DNA of 64,000 nucleotides from an uncultured Rhodospira sp. (GTDB taxonomy: Bacteria; Pseudomonadota; Alphaproteobacteria; Rhodospirillales; Rhodospirillaceae): NCBI RefSeq assembly GCF_937138205.1, contig NZ_CAKZOT010000059.1, positions 1 to 64,000 of the forward strand, written 5' to 3'. Below, piece after piece: positions 51,426 through 59,247 of the stretch; position 1 is the stretch's first letter, and every line of letters begins with the position of its first letter. The notes below the pieces were generated by a model. The model did not search any database and was not told the origin of the DNA. It saw only the letters and a program-made list of their open reading frames with translations. A program made the translations under genes and the position numbers.

Positions 51426-53873
51426 ATGAAAAGTCAAGCGCGCGTTGTGGTCATCGGTGGCGGTGTCGTCGGCGTCTCCACCCTCTATCACCTGGCCGCC
51501 AAGGGCTGGTCCGATGTCGTCCTCGTGGAGCGCAAGGAACTCACGTCGGGCTCGACGTGGCACGCCGCCGGACTGCTGCCCCTGTTCAACATGAGCTACT
51601 CGGTCGGCCAGATTCACAAATACTCGGTGGCCTTCTACCAGCGCCTGCAGGAGGAGACGGGCCAGGACGTCGGTTTCCGCCGGGTCTCCAACATCCGCCT
51701 TGCCCAGACCCGCGACCGCATGGACGAGTATCACCAGTACGCCGGCGTGGCCGAGACCATCGGCGTCGAGGTCAGGTTCATCACCCCCGAGCACGTCAAG
51801 GAGATCTGGCCCCTGTGCAACACCGAGGGCCTGATCGGCGCCATCCAGCACCCGGCGGACGGCTACATCCAGCCCGCCGATCTGACGCAGGCGCTGGCCA
51901 AGGGCGCGCGGGCGCGTGGCGCCGAGATCAACCGCAATGTGACCGTCACCGGCATCACCCAGAAATCGAACGGCGAATGGGTGGTGCAGACCGACAAGGG
52001 CGACATCACCTGCGAGCATGTCGTTTCCTGCACCGGCAACTTCGCCCGCGCCACCGGCCGCATGGTGGGGCTCGACGTCCCCGTCATTCCGGTCGAGCAC
52101 CAGTTCATCGTCACCGAGCCGCACCCGGAGATCGTCGCCCGCCGCAAGAGCGGCTTGCCGGAGATGGGTGTGCTGCGCGACTCGGATAACGCCTGGTACA
52201 TGCGGGAGGAAAACGGCGGCCTGCTGCTCGGTCCCTATGAGAAGGGGGCGCCGTGCTGCTACGCCGACGATCCGCATCCGAACACGGAATGGGAGCTGTT
52301 CCAGGGCGACCTGGAGCGCCTGGAACCGCACATCGAGGGTGCCATTTTCCGCGTGCCGGCCTTCGGCGAGGTGGGCGTCAAGGAGGTCTATAACGGTGCC
52401 ATCGCCTACACGCCGGACGGCAATCCGATCATCGGCCCGGCCTGGGGTCTGCGCAACTTCTGGCTCAGCGAGGGCCACAGCTTCGGCATCACGGCGGCCG
52501 GCGGCGCCGGCTGGCAACTGGCCGAATGGATCGTCGAGGGCGAGCCGACCATCGACATGCTGGGCGTCGATCCGCGCCGCTTCGGCGACTACGCCACCAA
52601 GGGCTACCTGCGGGCCAAGAACGAGGAAGCCTACGCCAACGTCTTCACCATTCACTACCCGGACGAGGAACGCCCGGCCGGGCGGCCGCTGCGCACCGCG
52701 CCGTGCTACGAGCGGATGCGCGATCTGGGCGCCGTGTTCGGCCAGAAGTTCGGCTGGGAGCGGCCCAACTGGTTCGCCCCCCCGGGCACGCCCCAGTACG
52801 ACCACTGGTCGTTCCGCCGCTCGCAGTGGTTCGCGGCGGTCGGGGTCGAGGCCCGCACCGTGACCGAGACCGTCGGCCTGCTGGACATGACGGCGTTCGC
52901 CAAGGCGCGTATCTCGGGGCCGGGGGCCGAGGCGTTCCTGGACCGGCTGGTGGCCAACAGGCTGCCCAAGAAGATCGGCCGGGTCGGATTGTGCCATGCC
53001 CTGACGCCGCGCGGCGGCGTGCATTCGGAATTCACCATCCAGCGCGAGGGTGAAAACCAGTTCTATCTGGTCTCGGCCGGCGCGTGGCAGCGGCTGGACC
53101 ATGACTGGCTGCGCAAGCACATGCCGGACGACGGCTCGGTGCAAATGCAGGACCTGACCGGCGCCATGGGCGTGCTGGTGCTGGCCGGGCCGAACGCCCG
53201 CACGCTGCTCGAACGGGTCAGCGAGGCGGACTTCTCGAACAAGGCCTTCCCCTGGCTGTCGGGCCAGGAGGTGGTGATTGGCATGGCCCCGGTGAAAGCG
53301 TTGCGCGTCAACTTCGTCGGCGAGCTGGGCTGGGAACTGCACCACCCCATCGAATACCAGACCCATATCTTCGACGTGTTGATGGCCGCTGGGGCGGATC
53401 TGGGGATCAAGCCGTTCGGCATCCGCGCCATGGACAGCCTGCGCCTCGAAAAGTCCTACCGCATGGTGGGCACGGAAATGTCGATCGAGTACGCGGCCTA
53501 TGAAAGCGCGCTGGACCGGTTCATCCACCCCGACAAGGGCGACTTCATCGGCCGCGACGGCCTGTTGCGCTGGCGCGACGCCGGGTTCCGCAACCGGTTC
53601 GTGACGCTCCAGGTGCACGACGTGACCGACGCCGACGCCCTGGGCAACAACCCCATCTATGACGGCGAGACCCTGGTCGGGCGGGCGACCGGCGGCAACT
53701 ACGGCTTCCGCGTCGGCATGTCATTGGCGTTGGCCATGGTGCGGCCCGAGGTGGCGGGAGAGGGGACCGACCTGTCCATGGACATCCTGGGCACCCGGCA
53801 TCGCGTGACCGTGATCCCGGAAAGCCCCTACGATCCCGACAACCTGCGTCTGCGAGGGGTGGCGCCGGCCTGA
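51426..53873 (+). CDS. dimethylglycine/sarcosine dehydrogenase (FAD, GcvT domain)
   Basis: 815 residues. N-terminal D-amino-acid-oxidase-like domain: RVVVIGGGVVGVSTLYHLA, then TSGSTWHAAGLLP, where His46 matches the covalent FAD His of dimethylglycine and sarcosine dehydrogenases. A FAO_M-type linker is followed by a GcvT folate domain (about 440-815; LLDMTAFAKARISGPGAEAF, FVGELGWELHHPIEYQ). Demethylates dimethylglycine (or sarcosine) with formation of 5,10-methylene-THF. Placed directly after soxG. The exact substrate is not decidable from sequence. Confidence 0.88.
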   Translation: MKSQARVVVIGGGVVGVSTLYHLAAKGWSDVVLVERKELTSGSTWHAAGLLPLFNMSYSVGQIHKYSVAFYQRLQEETGQDVGFRRVSNIRLAQTRDRMDEYHQYAGVAETIGVEVRFITPEHVKEIWPLCNTEGLIGAIQHPADGYIQPADLTQALAKGARARGAEINRNVTVTGITQKSNGEWVVQTDKGDITCEHVVSCTGNFARATGRMVGLDVPVIPVEHQFIVTEPHPEIVARRKSGLPEMGVLRDSDNAWYMREENGGLLLGPYEKGAPCCYADDPHPNTEWELFQGDLERLEPHIEGAIFRVPAFGEVGVKEVYNGAIAYTPDGNPIIGPAWGLRNFWLSEGHSFGITAAGGAGWQLAEWIVEGEPTIDMLGVDPRRFGDYATKGYLRAKNEEAYANVFTIHYPDEERPAGRPLRTAPCYERMRDLGAVFGQKFGWERPNWFAPPGTPQYDHWSFRRSQWFAAVGVEARTVTETVGLLDMTAFAKARISGPGAEAFLDRLVANRLPKKIGRVGLCHALTPRGGVHSEFTIQREGENQFYLVSAGAWQRLDHDWLRKHMPDDGSVQMQDLTGAMGVLVLAGPNARTLLERVSEADFSNKAFPWLSGQEVVIGMAPVKALRVNFVGELGWELHHPIEYQTHIFDVLMAAGADLGIKPFGIRAMDSLRLEKSYRMVGTEMSIEYAAYESALDRFIHPDKGDFIGRDGLLRWRDAGFRNRFVTLQVHDVTDADALGNNPIYDGETLVGRATGGNYGFRVGMSLALAMVRPEVAGEGTDLSMDILGTRHRVTVIPESPYDPDNLRLRGVAPA

Positions 53874-54072
53874 GGGCACGGGCCGACTCCGGGGGGCCGT
53901 CACCGCCTCCGAAAAGGCCGACGTGGTCGGTCGGACACGCGCTTAGGGCGGGGGATCGTTCCTCGGGTGTGGGCGTCTAGTCCCTGAAGGCAAACCATTT
54001 TTATGTTGCGGTTGCGAAGAGAGCGGAATTTTCAATCCGCATGGCGGAACCGGGATACTCAATGTCGGTTTT

Positions 54073-54090
54073 GAGCGATTGCAACCGCTC
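54073..54090. promoter_or_regulatory. palindromic operator candidate before the demethylase gene
   Basis: GAGCGATTGCAACCGCTC is an 18-base palindrome with only two mismatched positions, centred on TTGCAA. It lies 57 bases before the ATG. Further upstream are a tandem GTTGCGGTTGCG (54005-54016) and a hairpin GCGGA / TCCGC (54023-54040). The 273-base spacer suggests that the last two genes have their own promoter. Confidence 0.45.
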
Positions 54091-54146
54091 CGGGGCTGGC
54101 AGGGTTTGTGTGTCAAGCCCACGCCCACCGCAGCGGAGCCCGCGTC

Positions 54147-55523
54147 ATGGATACACCGCTTTCCCCCGAGACCGCCGTCGCCCTCGACGCCGCGCTGTCC
54201 ACCGCCGGCCTGGACCGGACCACCCGCCAGTGCCCGACGGTCGACCAGTCCGACCGGGTCGTGCCCATCAACCTGCGCCAGAGCGGCCCGACGCCGGTGC
54301 AGATGCTGATCTCCACCCGCGTGCGCAAGTCGCCGTACTGGCACCTCGCCCACAAGGCAGGCTGCTGGCGGGCCACCGTCTACAACCGGATGTACCACCC
54401 GCGCGGCTATGTCCGGCCGGAGGACGGCGGGGCGATGGTCGAGTACGACGCCCTGGTCAACCACGTGACCATGTGGAACGTGGCGGTCGAGCGGCAGATC
54501 CAGGTCAAGGGGCCGGACGCCGAGGCGTTCGTGAACTACGTCGTCACCCGCGACGTCACCCGCATCAGGCCGATGAACGGCAAGTATGTGATCCTCTGCA
54601 ACGAGGACGGCGGCATTTTGAATGATCCGGTGCTGCTGCGCGTGGCCGAGGACGAGTTCTGGTTCTCGCTGTCCGACAGCGACCTGGAGATGTGGCTGCG
54701 CGGTGTGAACCTCGGTCTGAAAATGGATGTGACGATCCGCGAGATCGACGTCGCCCCGGTGCAGATCCAGGGACCCAAGTCCCTGGCGCTGATGGAGGAC
54801 CTGGTCGGCCCGGCGATCCGCGACGTGCCGTACTACGGGCTGCTGGCGGCCCGGGTGGGCGGCCGTGACGTGATCATCTCGCGGTCCGGGTTCTCGGGCG
54901 AGGCGGGCTATGAGATCTACCTGCGCGACGCCACCCTGTACGCCGACGACATGTGGAATGCCGTGCTGGAGGCGGGCGAGAAGCACAACCTGATGGTCAT
55001 CGCCCCCGCGCACCACCGGCGCATCGCCGCCGGTATTCTCTCGTGGGGCCAGGACCTGGACCAGGAGACGCTGCCGTTCCAGTGCAACCTGGGCTATCAG
55101 GTGCCGCGCAAGAAGACCGCCGATTACATCGGCAAGGCCCGCCTGGAACAGGTACGCGCGGAACTGGAGGCCGGCGGCGAGCCGTACAGGATGCAACTTG
55201 TCGGCATGGCCCTGGGCGGCAAGCCGATCACCGACTACGCACCGGACTTCTGGCTCATCTCGGGCGAGGACGGGGGCGCGCCGATCGGCTATGTCACCTC
55301 GCCGTGGTCCTCGCCGGAACTGGGCACCAACATCGCCATGGGCTATGTGCCCTATGGGATGCGCCACGAAGGCACGCGCCTGACGGTGTGGCTGCCGGAC
55401 CAGTACGCCGAGCAGCCGGGCGAGCCGGTCAACGCGCAGATCGTGCCGATGCCGTTCCGCGCCTCGGCCAACCCCAGCGCGCGCGAACTGGCCCGGGCAC
55501 AGGGCCGCGACGCGGCGTATTGA
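54147..55523 (+). CDS. DmdA-like THF-dependent demethylase (GcvT family)
   Basis: 458 residues. N-terminal SPYWHLAHKAGCWRATVYNRM and MWNVAVERQIQVKGPDAEAF, then KYVILCNEDGGILNDPVLLR, FWFSLSDSDLEMWLRGV, VQIQGPKSLALM, YEIYLRDAT and RRIAAGILSWGQDLD. These match the pattern of DmdA, the DMSP demethylase, much better than housekeeping GcvT; homologs of this kind move a methyl group to THF. An N-terminal extension of about 50 residues relative to DmdA is present. The neighbour encodes a MetF-like protein, fitting 5-methyl-THF as product. The substrate is unknown; glycine betaine is the attractive candidate from context. Confidence 0.82.
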   Translation: MDTPLSPETAVALDAALSTAGLDRTTRQCPTVDQSDRVVPINLRQSGPTPVQMLISTRVRKSPYWHLAHKAGCWRATVYNRMYHPRGYVRPEDGGAMVEYDALVNHVTMWNVAVERQIQVKGPDAEAFVNYVVTRDVTRIRPMNGKYVILCNEDGGILNDPVLLRVAEDEFWFSLSDSDLEMWLRGVNLGLKMDVTIREIDVAPVQIQGPKSLALMEDLVGPAIRDVPYYGLLAARVGGRDVIISRSGFSGEAGYEIYLRDATLYADDMWNAVLEAGEKHNLMVIAPAHHRRIAAGILSWGQDLDQETLPFQCNLGYQVPRKKTADYIGKARLEQVRAELEAGGEPYRMQLVGMALGGKPITDYAPDFWLISGEDGGAPIGYVTSPWSSPELGTNIAMGYVPYGMRHEGTRLTVWLPDQYAEQPGEPVNAQIVPMPFRASANPSARELARAQGRDAAY

Positions 55524-55619
55524 TCCCGTCGGTCCGGACCCGGTCGGAATGGCCCGTCGGGTCCGGACGTTTCCCGTCTTGACGGCTTGGAACCGCCCGC
55601 GCGGCGGAAGGGGACGTTC

Positions 55620-56519
55620 ATGCCCTACGATAGCCATCACCACCGCGCGCCGGCCGGCTTTTCCATCGAGATCACGCCCGCCGCCGCCCGCAAGGTGCCC
55701 ACGTTCACCGGCCTGCTGCCGGCGGGCACGGCCGTCTATGTGACAAATCTGCCGGGGACCGACGCGGCCGAGGCCACGGCCCTGTGCCGCCGTTTGCGCG
55801 ACGAGGGGATGCGTCCCGTGCCGCATCTGGCGGCGCGCGGCCTGACGAGTCGCGCCGACCTGGCCGCTTGGCTGGACCGGGCGGTGGGCGAGGGCGGGGC
55901 GCGCGAGATCCTGCTGATCGCCGGCTCGGGCGAGCGTGCGGCCGGGCCGTTCCGGGACACGCTGGCGGTTCTGGACACTGGCCTGCTGGAGATGGCGGGC
56001 CTGCGCGGGTTCGGGGTCGCCGGCCATCCCGAGGGGCATCCGAACGCCAAGCCGGTGGTGCTGCTCGACGCCTTGCGGCGCAAGCAGGCGTTCGCCGCCG
56101 CCCATGGACTCGATGCCTGGATCGTCACCCAGTTCACGTTCAGCGCCGCGCCCGTGCGGCGCTGGGCGGCGCATATGGCCGACGCTGGCGTCACGCTGCC
56201 GATCCGCGTCGGGCTGCCGGGGCCGGCCAAGCCCGCCACCCTGATCAATTACGCGCGTCAGTGCGGGGTCGGCGCGTCACTGCGCGTCCTGACGCGGCGG
56301 CCGGACGTGATGGCCGGGCTGGTGCGGGCCTGGACCCCCGACGGGATCGTCGCCGACTTGACGCGTCAGGGTCAGTGGGCCGGACGCGGAGGCTTTGCCG
56401 GCCTGCACCTGTTCCCGTTCGGCGGCTTCGCCAAGACCGCCGCCTGGGCTGTGACGGCCATGGACACGCCGGGGGCTATCGGGTCAAACGCGGGCGGCGA
56501 GGTCGTGGGCTTGACGTGA
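55620..56519 (+). CDS. MetF-like methylenetetrahydrofolate reductase
   Basis: 299 residues, ATG with GGAAGGGG upstream. A MTHFR-type TIM barrel: FSIEITPAAARKVPTFTGLL, GMRPVPHLAARGLTSRADL, GVAGHPEGHPNAK, VTQFTFSAAPVRRWAAHM. It diverges from housekeeping MetF and is linked to the demethylase gene (96 bases upstream). Expected role: interconversion of 5-methyl-THF and 5,10-methylene-THF, probably in the oxidative direction here, so that methyl groups join the pool made by the sarcosine enzymes. Direction and cofactor are inferred. Confidence 0.82.
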   Translation: MPYDSHHHRAPAGFSIEITPAAARKVPTFTGLLPAGTAVYVTNLPGTDAAEATALCRRLRDEGMRPVPHLAARGLTSRADLAAWLDRAVGEGGAREILLIAGSGERAAGPFRDTLAVLDTGLLEMAGLRGFGVAGHPEGHPNAKPVVLLDALRRKQAFAAAHGLDAWIVTQFTFSAAPVRRWAAHMADAGVTLPIRVGLPGPAKPATLINYARQCGVGASLRVLTRRPDVMAGLVRAWTPDGIVADLTRQGQWAGRGGFAGLHLFPFGGFAKTAAWAVTAMDTPGAIGSNAGGEVVGLT

Positions 56520-56550
56520 TCCGCGCCGGCTCGCCGGCCGCGTTCGAGGG

Positions 56551-56587
56551 CACCGCGCCGGACCACTCTCCGGCGCGGTGTTCTGTT
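56551..56587. terminator. strong bidirectional terminator
   Basis: Perfect 12-base stem CACCGCGCCGGA / TCCGGCGCGGTG with loop CCACTC, followed by TTCTGTT on the plus strand. It lies between the MetF-like gene and the convergent fliI gene and marks the end of the C1 locus. Confidence 0.8.
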
Positions 56588-56601
56588 GAGGTCGAGCGCC
56601 G

Positions 56602-57960
56602 TCAGCCCGAGGCCGTGTCGGTGCCCGGCGGCGTCTCCAGGATCTTTTTCAGCATGGCGTAGCCGGTCTCCAGGTCCGTTGCCTCGGTCTTTTCCTGGGC
56701 CAGGAACGCCTCGATCATCGGGTAGTAGTGGATGGCCGCGTCCACTTCCGGGTTCGAGCCGATGCGATAGGCGCCCAGGCGGATCAACTCGGCCATGTCC
56801 TCGTAGGTGGTGATGATCCTGCGCGCCGTGTTGACGAGTTGGGTCTGCTCTTCGGTGTTGCAGGCCGGCATCGTCCGCGACACCGACCGCAGCACGTTGA
56901 TCGCCGGATAGCGGTTGCGCTCGGCGATGGCCCGGTCGAGCACGACGTGACCGTCAAGGATGCCGCGCACGGCGTCGGAGATCGGCTCGTTGTGGTCGTC
57001 ACCCTCCACCAGCACGGTGAACAGGCCGGTGATGGAGCCGGTGCCCGGCACGCCCGGCCCTGCGCGTTCCAACAGGCGCGGCAGTTCGGCGAACACGGTG
57101 GGGGTGTAGCCCTTGCTGGCCGGCGGTTCTCCGGCGGACAGGCTGATCTCGCGCTGCGCCATGGCGAAGCGGGTGACCGAGTCCATCAGGCACAGCACCT
57201 GCTTGCCCTGGTCGCGGAAGTACTCGGCGGCCGTCAGCGTGGCGTAGGCCGCCTGGCGGCGCATCAGCGGGCTTTCGTCGGAGGTCGCCAGCACCACCAC
57301 GCTGCGCTTCAGGCCGGCTTCGCCCAGGTCGTCCTCGATGAACTCGCGCGCCTCGCGGCCGCGTTCGCCCACCAGGCCGATCACCACGATCTCGGCCTTG
57401 GAGTGGCGGATCAGCATGGACAGGATGGTGGACTTGCCGACGCCGGAGCCGGCGAAGATGCCCAGACGTTGCCCCTGACAGCACGTCAGGAACGTGTTCA
57501 GCGCCCGCACGCCCAGGTCCAGCTTGCCGCCCACGCGCTGGCGCTGATGGGCCGGCGGCGGCTGCGCGCGCACGGGGTAGGACCGTTCGCCCAGCAGCAT
57601 CGGCCCCTTGTCGTCCACCGGTTCCCCGAAGGCATTGATGACCCGGCCCAACCACGCGTCCGACGGGCGCAGCATGGGGGCAGTTTCCGTCAGTTCCGCC
57701 CGGCACCCCAGGCCGACTCCGTCCAGGCCTCCATAGGGCAGCAACAATGCATGGCCGGCGCGAAAGCCGACCACCTCGCAAGGCACGGAGCGCCCGTCGC
57801 GGGCGATGATGCGACAGCGGTCGCCGACGGACAGGCTGGCCTGCACGCCGCCGATCTCGATCACCAGGCCGCGCACGCTGGCCACGCGGCCGAACAGGCG
57901 CTCGGTGGGCAAACGCTCGATTTCACCAACCAACGTCTGGATCAGGCCGCTCATACCCAT
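56602..57960 (-). CDS. fliI: flagellum-specific ATPase FliI
   Basis: 452 residues. F1-beta-like ATPase of the flagellar type III export apparatus: Walker A IFAGSGVGKSTILSML, Walker B VLCLMDSVTRFAMAQREISL, export-type motif GYTPTVFAELPRLLERAG and LVEGDDHNEPISDAVRGILDGHVVL. Works with FliH and FliJ at the cytoplasmic base. fliJ, the usual downstream partner, does not follow here; the gene ends at the terminator shared with the C1 locus. The ctrA gene is divergent upstream. Confidence 0.95.
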   Translation of the reverse strand: MGMSGLIQTLVGEIERLPTERLFGRVASVRGLVIEIGGVQASLSVGDRCRIIARDGRSVPCEVVGFRAGHALLLPYGGLDGVGLGCRAELTETAPMLRPSDAWLGRVINAFGEPVDDKGPMLLGERSYPVRAQPPPAHQRQRVGGKLDLGVRALNTFLTCCQGQRLGIFAGSGVGKSTILSMLIRHSKAEIVVIGLVGERGREAREFIEDDLGEAGLKRSVVVLATSDESPLMRRQAAYATLTAAEYFRDQGKQVLCLMDSVTRFAMAQREISLSAGEPPASKGYTPTVFAELPRLLERAGPGVPGTGSITGLFTVLVEGDDHNEPISDAVRGILDGHVVLDRAIAERNRYPAINVLRSVSRTMPACNTEEQTQLVNTARRIITTYEDMAELIRLGAYRIGSNPEVDAAIHYYPMIEAFLAQEKTEATDLETGYAMLKKILETPPGTDTASG

Positions 57961-58029
57961 GCGCCTCGCGCCTCGCTGCCAAGTCTGGAAATGTCACAGG
58001 GTGTTTCTCATGTACAGGTTGGGACCCCA

Positions 58030-58278
58030 GGGCAATCGGGTGAAGGGGCATCTCATCGCCGAGATGGACCTCCGGGTGAGAGGCTCGCACAAAACCCGTC
58101 ATTGCGAGCCGGCGTCTCTGGACGCCGGCGAAGCAATCCAGGGCTTGTTCATGACGTATACGCCCTGGATTGCTTCGTCACTTCGTTCCTCGCAATGACG
58201 GATTGCGTGTTTTTGGCGGCAGATGAACCACTCATGCGGATTTTTCGCTCCCACAGGCGTCGTTCACCCGATTGCCCT
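58030..58278. repeat. composite palindrome D2 (outer ends plus inner family B)
   Basis: Outer ends AGGGCAATCGGGTGAA (58030-58045) and its inverse TTCACCCGATTGCCCT (58263-58278). The interior is a complete family B palindrome (58098-58199) with non-repeated linkers of about 50-65 bases on each side. The element at 18282-18453 has the same ends with another interior. It lies in the divergent fliI-ctrA spacer. Confidence 0.8.
58098..58199. repeat. palindromic repeat family B, copy 2
   Basis: Ends GTCATTGCGAG and CTCGCAATGAC; inside GCGAAGCAATCCAGGGC and GCCCTGGATTGCTTCG are inverse copies. It shares ends and the internal arms with the copy at 35621-35722, but the stems next to the left end differ (here a GCCGGCGTC / GACGCCGGC hairpin). 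Confidence 0.85.
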
Positions 58279-58326
58279 GCTGGGACACGCGTCACGTTGA
58301 CGCCCACCCGTGCGGTGTGATAATGA

Positions 58327-58340
58327 TTAAGAAAAGTTAA
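58327..58340. promoter_or_regulatory. possible CtrA box upstream of ctrA
   Basis: TTAA-GAAAAG-TTAA in the AT-rich spot of the fliI-ctrA spacer, about 140 bases before the ctrA start. The CtrA consensus is TTAA-N7-TTAA; the spacer here is six, so the match is imperfect. Would allow autoregulation or control of fliI. Confidence 0.35.
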
Positions 58341-58479
58341 AGCACTCTCAACAGGTCTGTCGCGCGGGGACTTGCGTAGGGTTGGAGGTCGGCAAACTGT
58401 GACGCTTCGTCGGTGTGCAGGGGGTACACCGTCATCCTGGGGCGGGGGGATTGCCTGAACTGCGAAGGGACCACGCCCG

Positions 58480-59178
58480 ATGCGGGTGCTGATTATCGAA
58501 GACGACGCCGCCACGGCGGACGGACTGGCGCTGATTCTGCGACGCGAAGGCTGGGTCGCGGACAAGACCGACCTCGGCGAGGACGGTCTTGAGATCGGCA
58601 AGCTCTACGAATACGACATCATCCTGCTCGACCTGATGCTGCCGGACATGGACGGTTTGGACGTCATTCGCGGGCTGCGCGCGGCCCGCGTCGAGACGCC
58701 CGTGCTGATCCTCTCCGGCATCGACGAGTCCTCGCGCAAGGTCAAGGGGCTCGGCATCGGCGCCGACGACTACCTGACCAAGCCGTTCGACCGGGGCGAA
58801 CTGCTGGCCCGGATCCAGGCCATTGTGCGCCGGGCACGGGGTCATTCCCAGCCGGTGGTGCAGGTCGGGCGCCTGTCGGTCAACCTGGGGACCCGGACCG
58901 CCGAGATCGACGAGCAGCCCTTGCACCTGACCGGCAAGGAATACGGCATCCTGGAACTGCTGGCCATGCGCCGGGGCAGCACGCTGACCAAGGAGCAGTT
59001 CCTCAACCACCTGTACGGTGGCATGGACGAGCCGGAACTGAAGATCATCGACGTCTTTATCTGCAAGCTGCGCAAGAAGATCGCCAAGGCCACCGGGTCG
59101 GAAACCTATGTGGAAACGGTGTGGGGGCGCGGTTACCGCCTGTGCGAGCCGGCCGAGGCGGCCGCGAAAACGGCCTGA
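58480..59178 (+). CDS. ctrA: cell-cycle response regulator CtrA
   Basis: 232 residues. Receiver domain with Asp51 in [18 protein letters not shown], the phosphorylation site of Caulobacter CtrA, then the winged-helix output with [39 protein letters not shown] and [14 protein letters not shown], all nearly identical to characterised CtrA. In Rhodospirillales it mainly controls motility and related genes rather than being essential for the cell cycle; location beside fliI fits that. Preceded by a long spacer with a composite palindrome. Confidence 0.97.
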   Translation: MRVLIIEDDAATADGLALILRREGWVADKTDLGEDGLEIGKLYEYDIILLDLMLPDMDGLDVIRGLRAARVETPVLILSGIDESSRKVKGLGIGADDYLTKPFDRGELLARIQAIVRRARGHSQPVVQVGRLSVNLGTRTAEIDEQPLHLTGKEYGILELLAMRRGSTLTKEQFLNHLYGGMDEPELKIIDVFICKLRKKIAKATGSETYVETVWGRGYRLCEPAEAAAKTA

Positions 59179-59247
59179 CGGGGCGTTGGCGCACAGACCA
59201 CGGAACGGATGAGCGTGGCCTCTCACCCGCACCGCGCTGTCGGATGA

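Noticed and set aside
51129-56174. Long minus-strand frames opposite the dehydrogenase and the demethylase genes
   Set aside because: Same GC-driven antisense effect; the plus-strand genes carry intact cofactor motifs.
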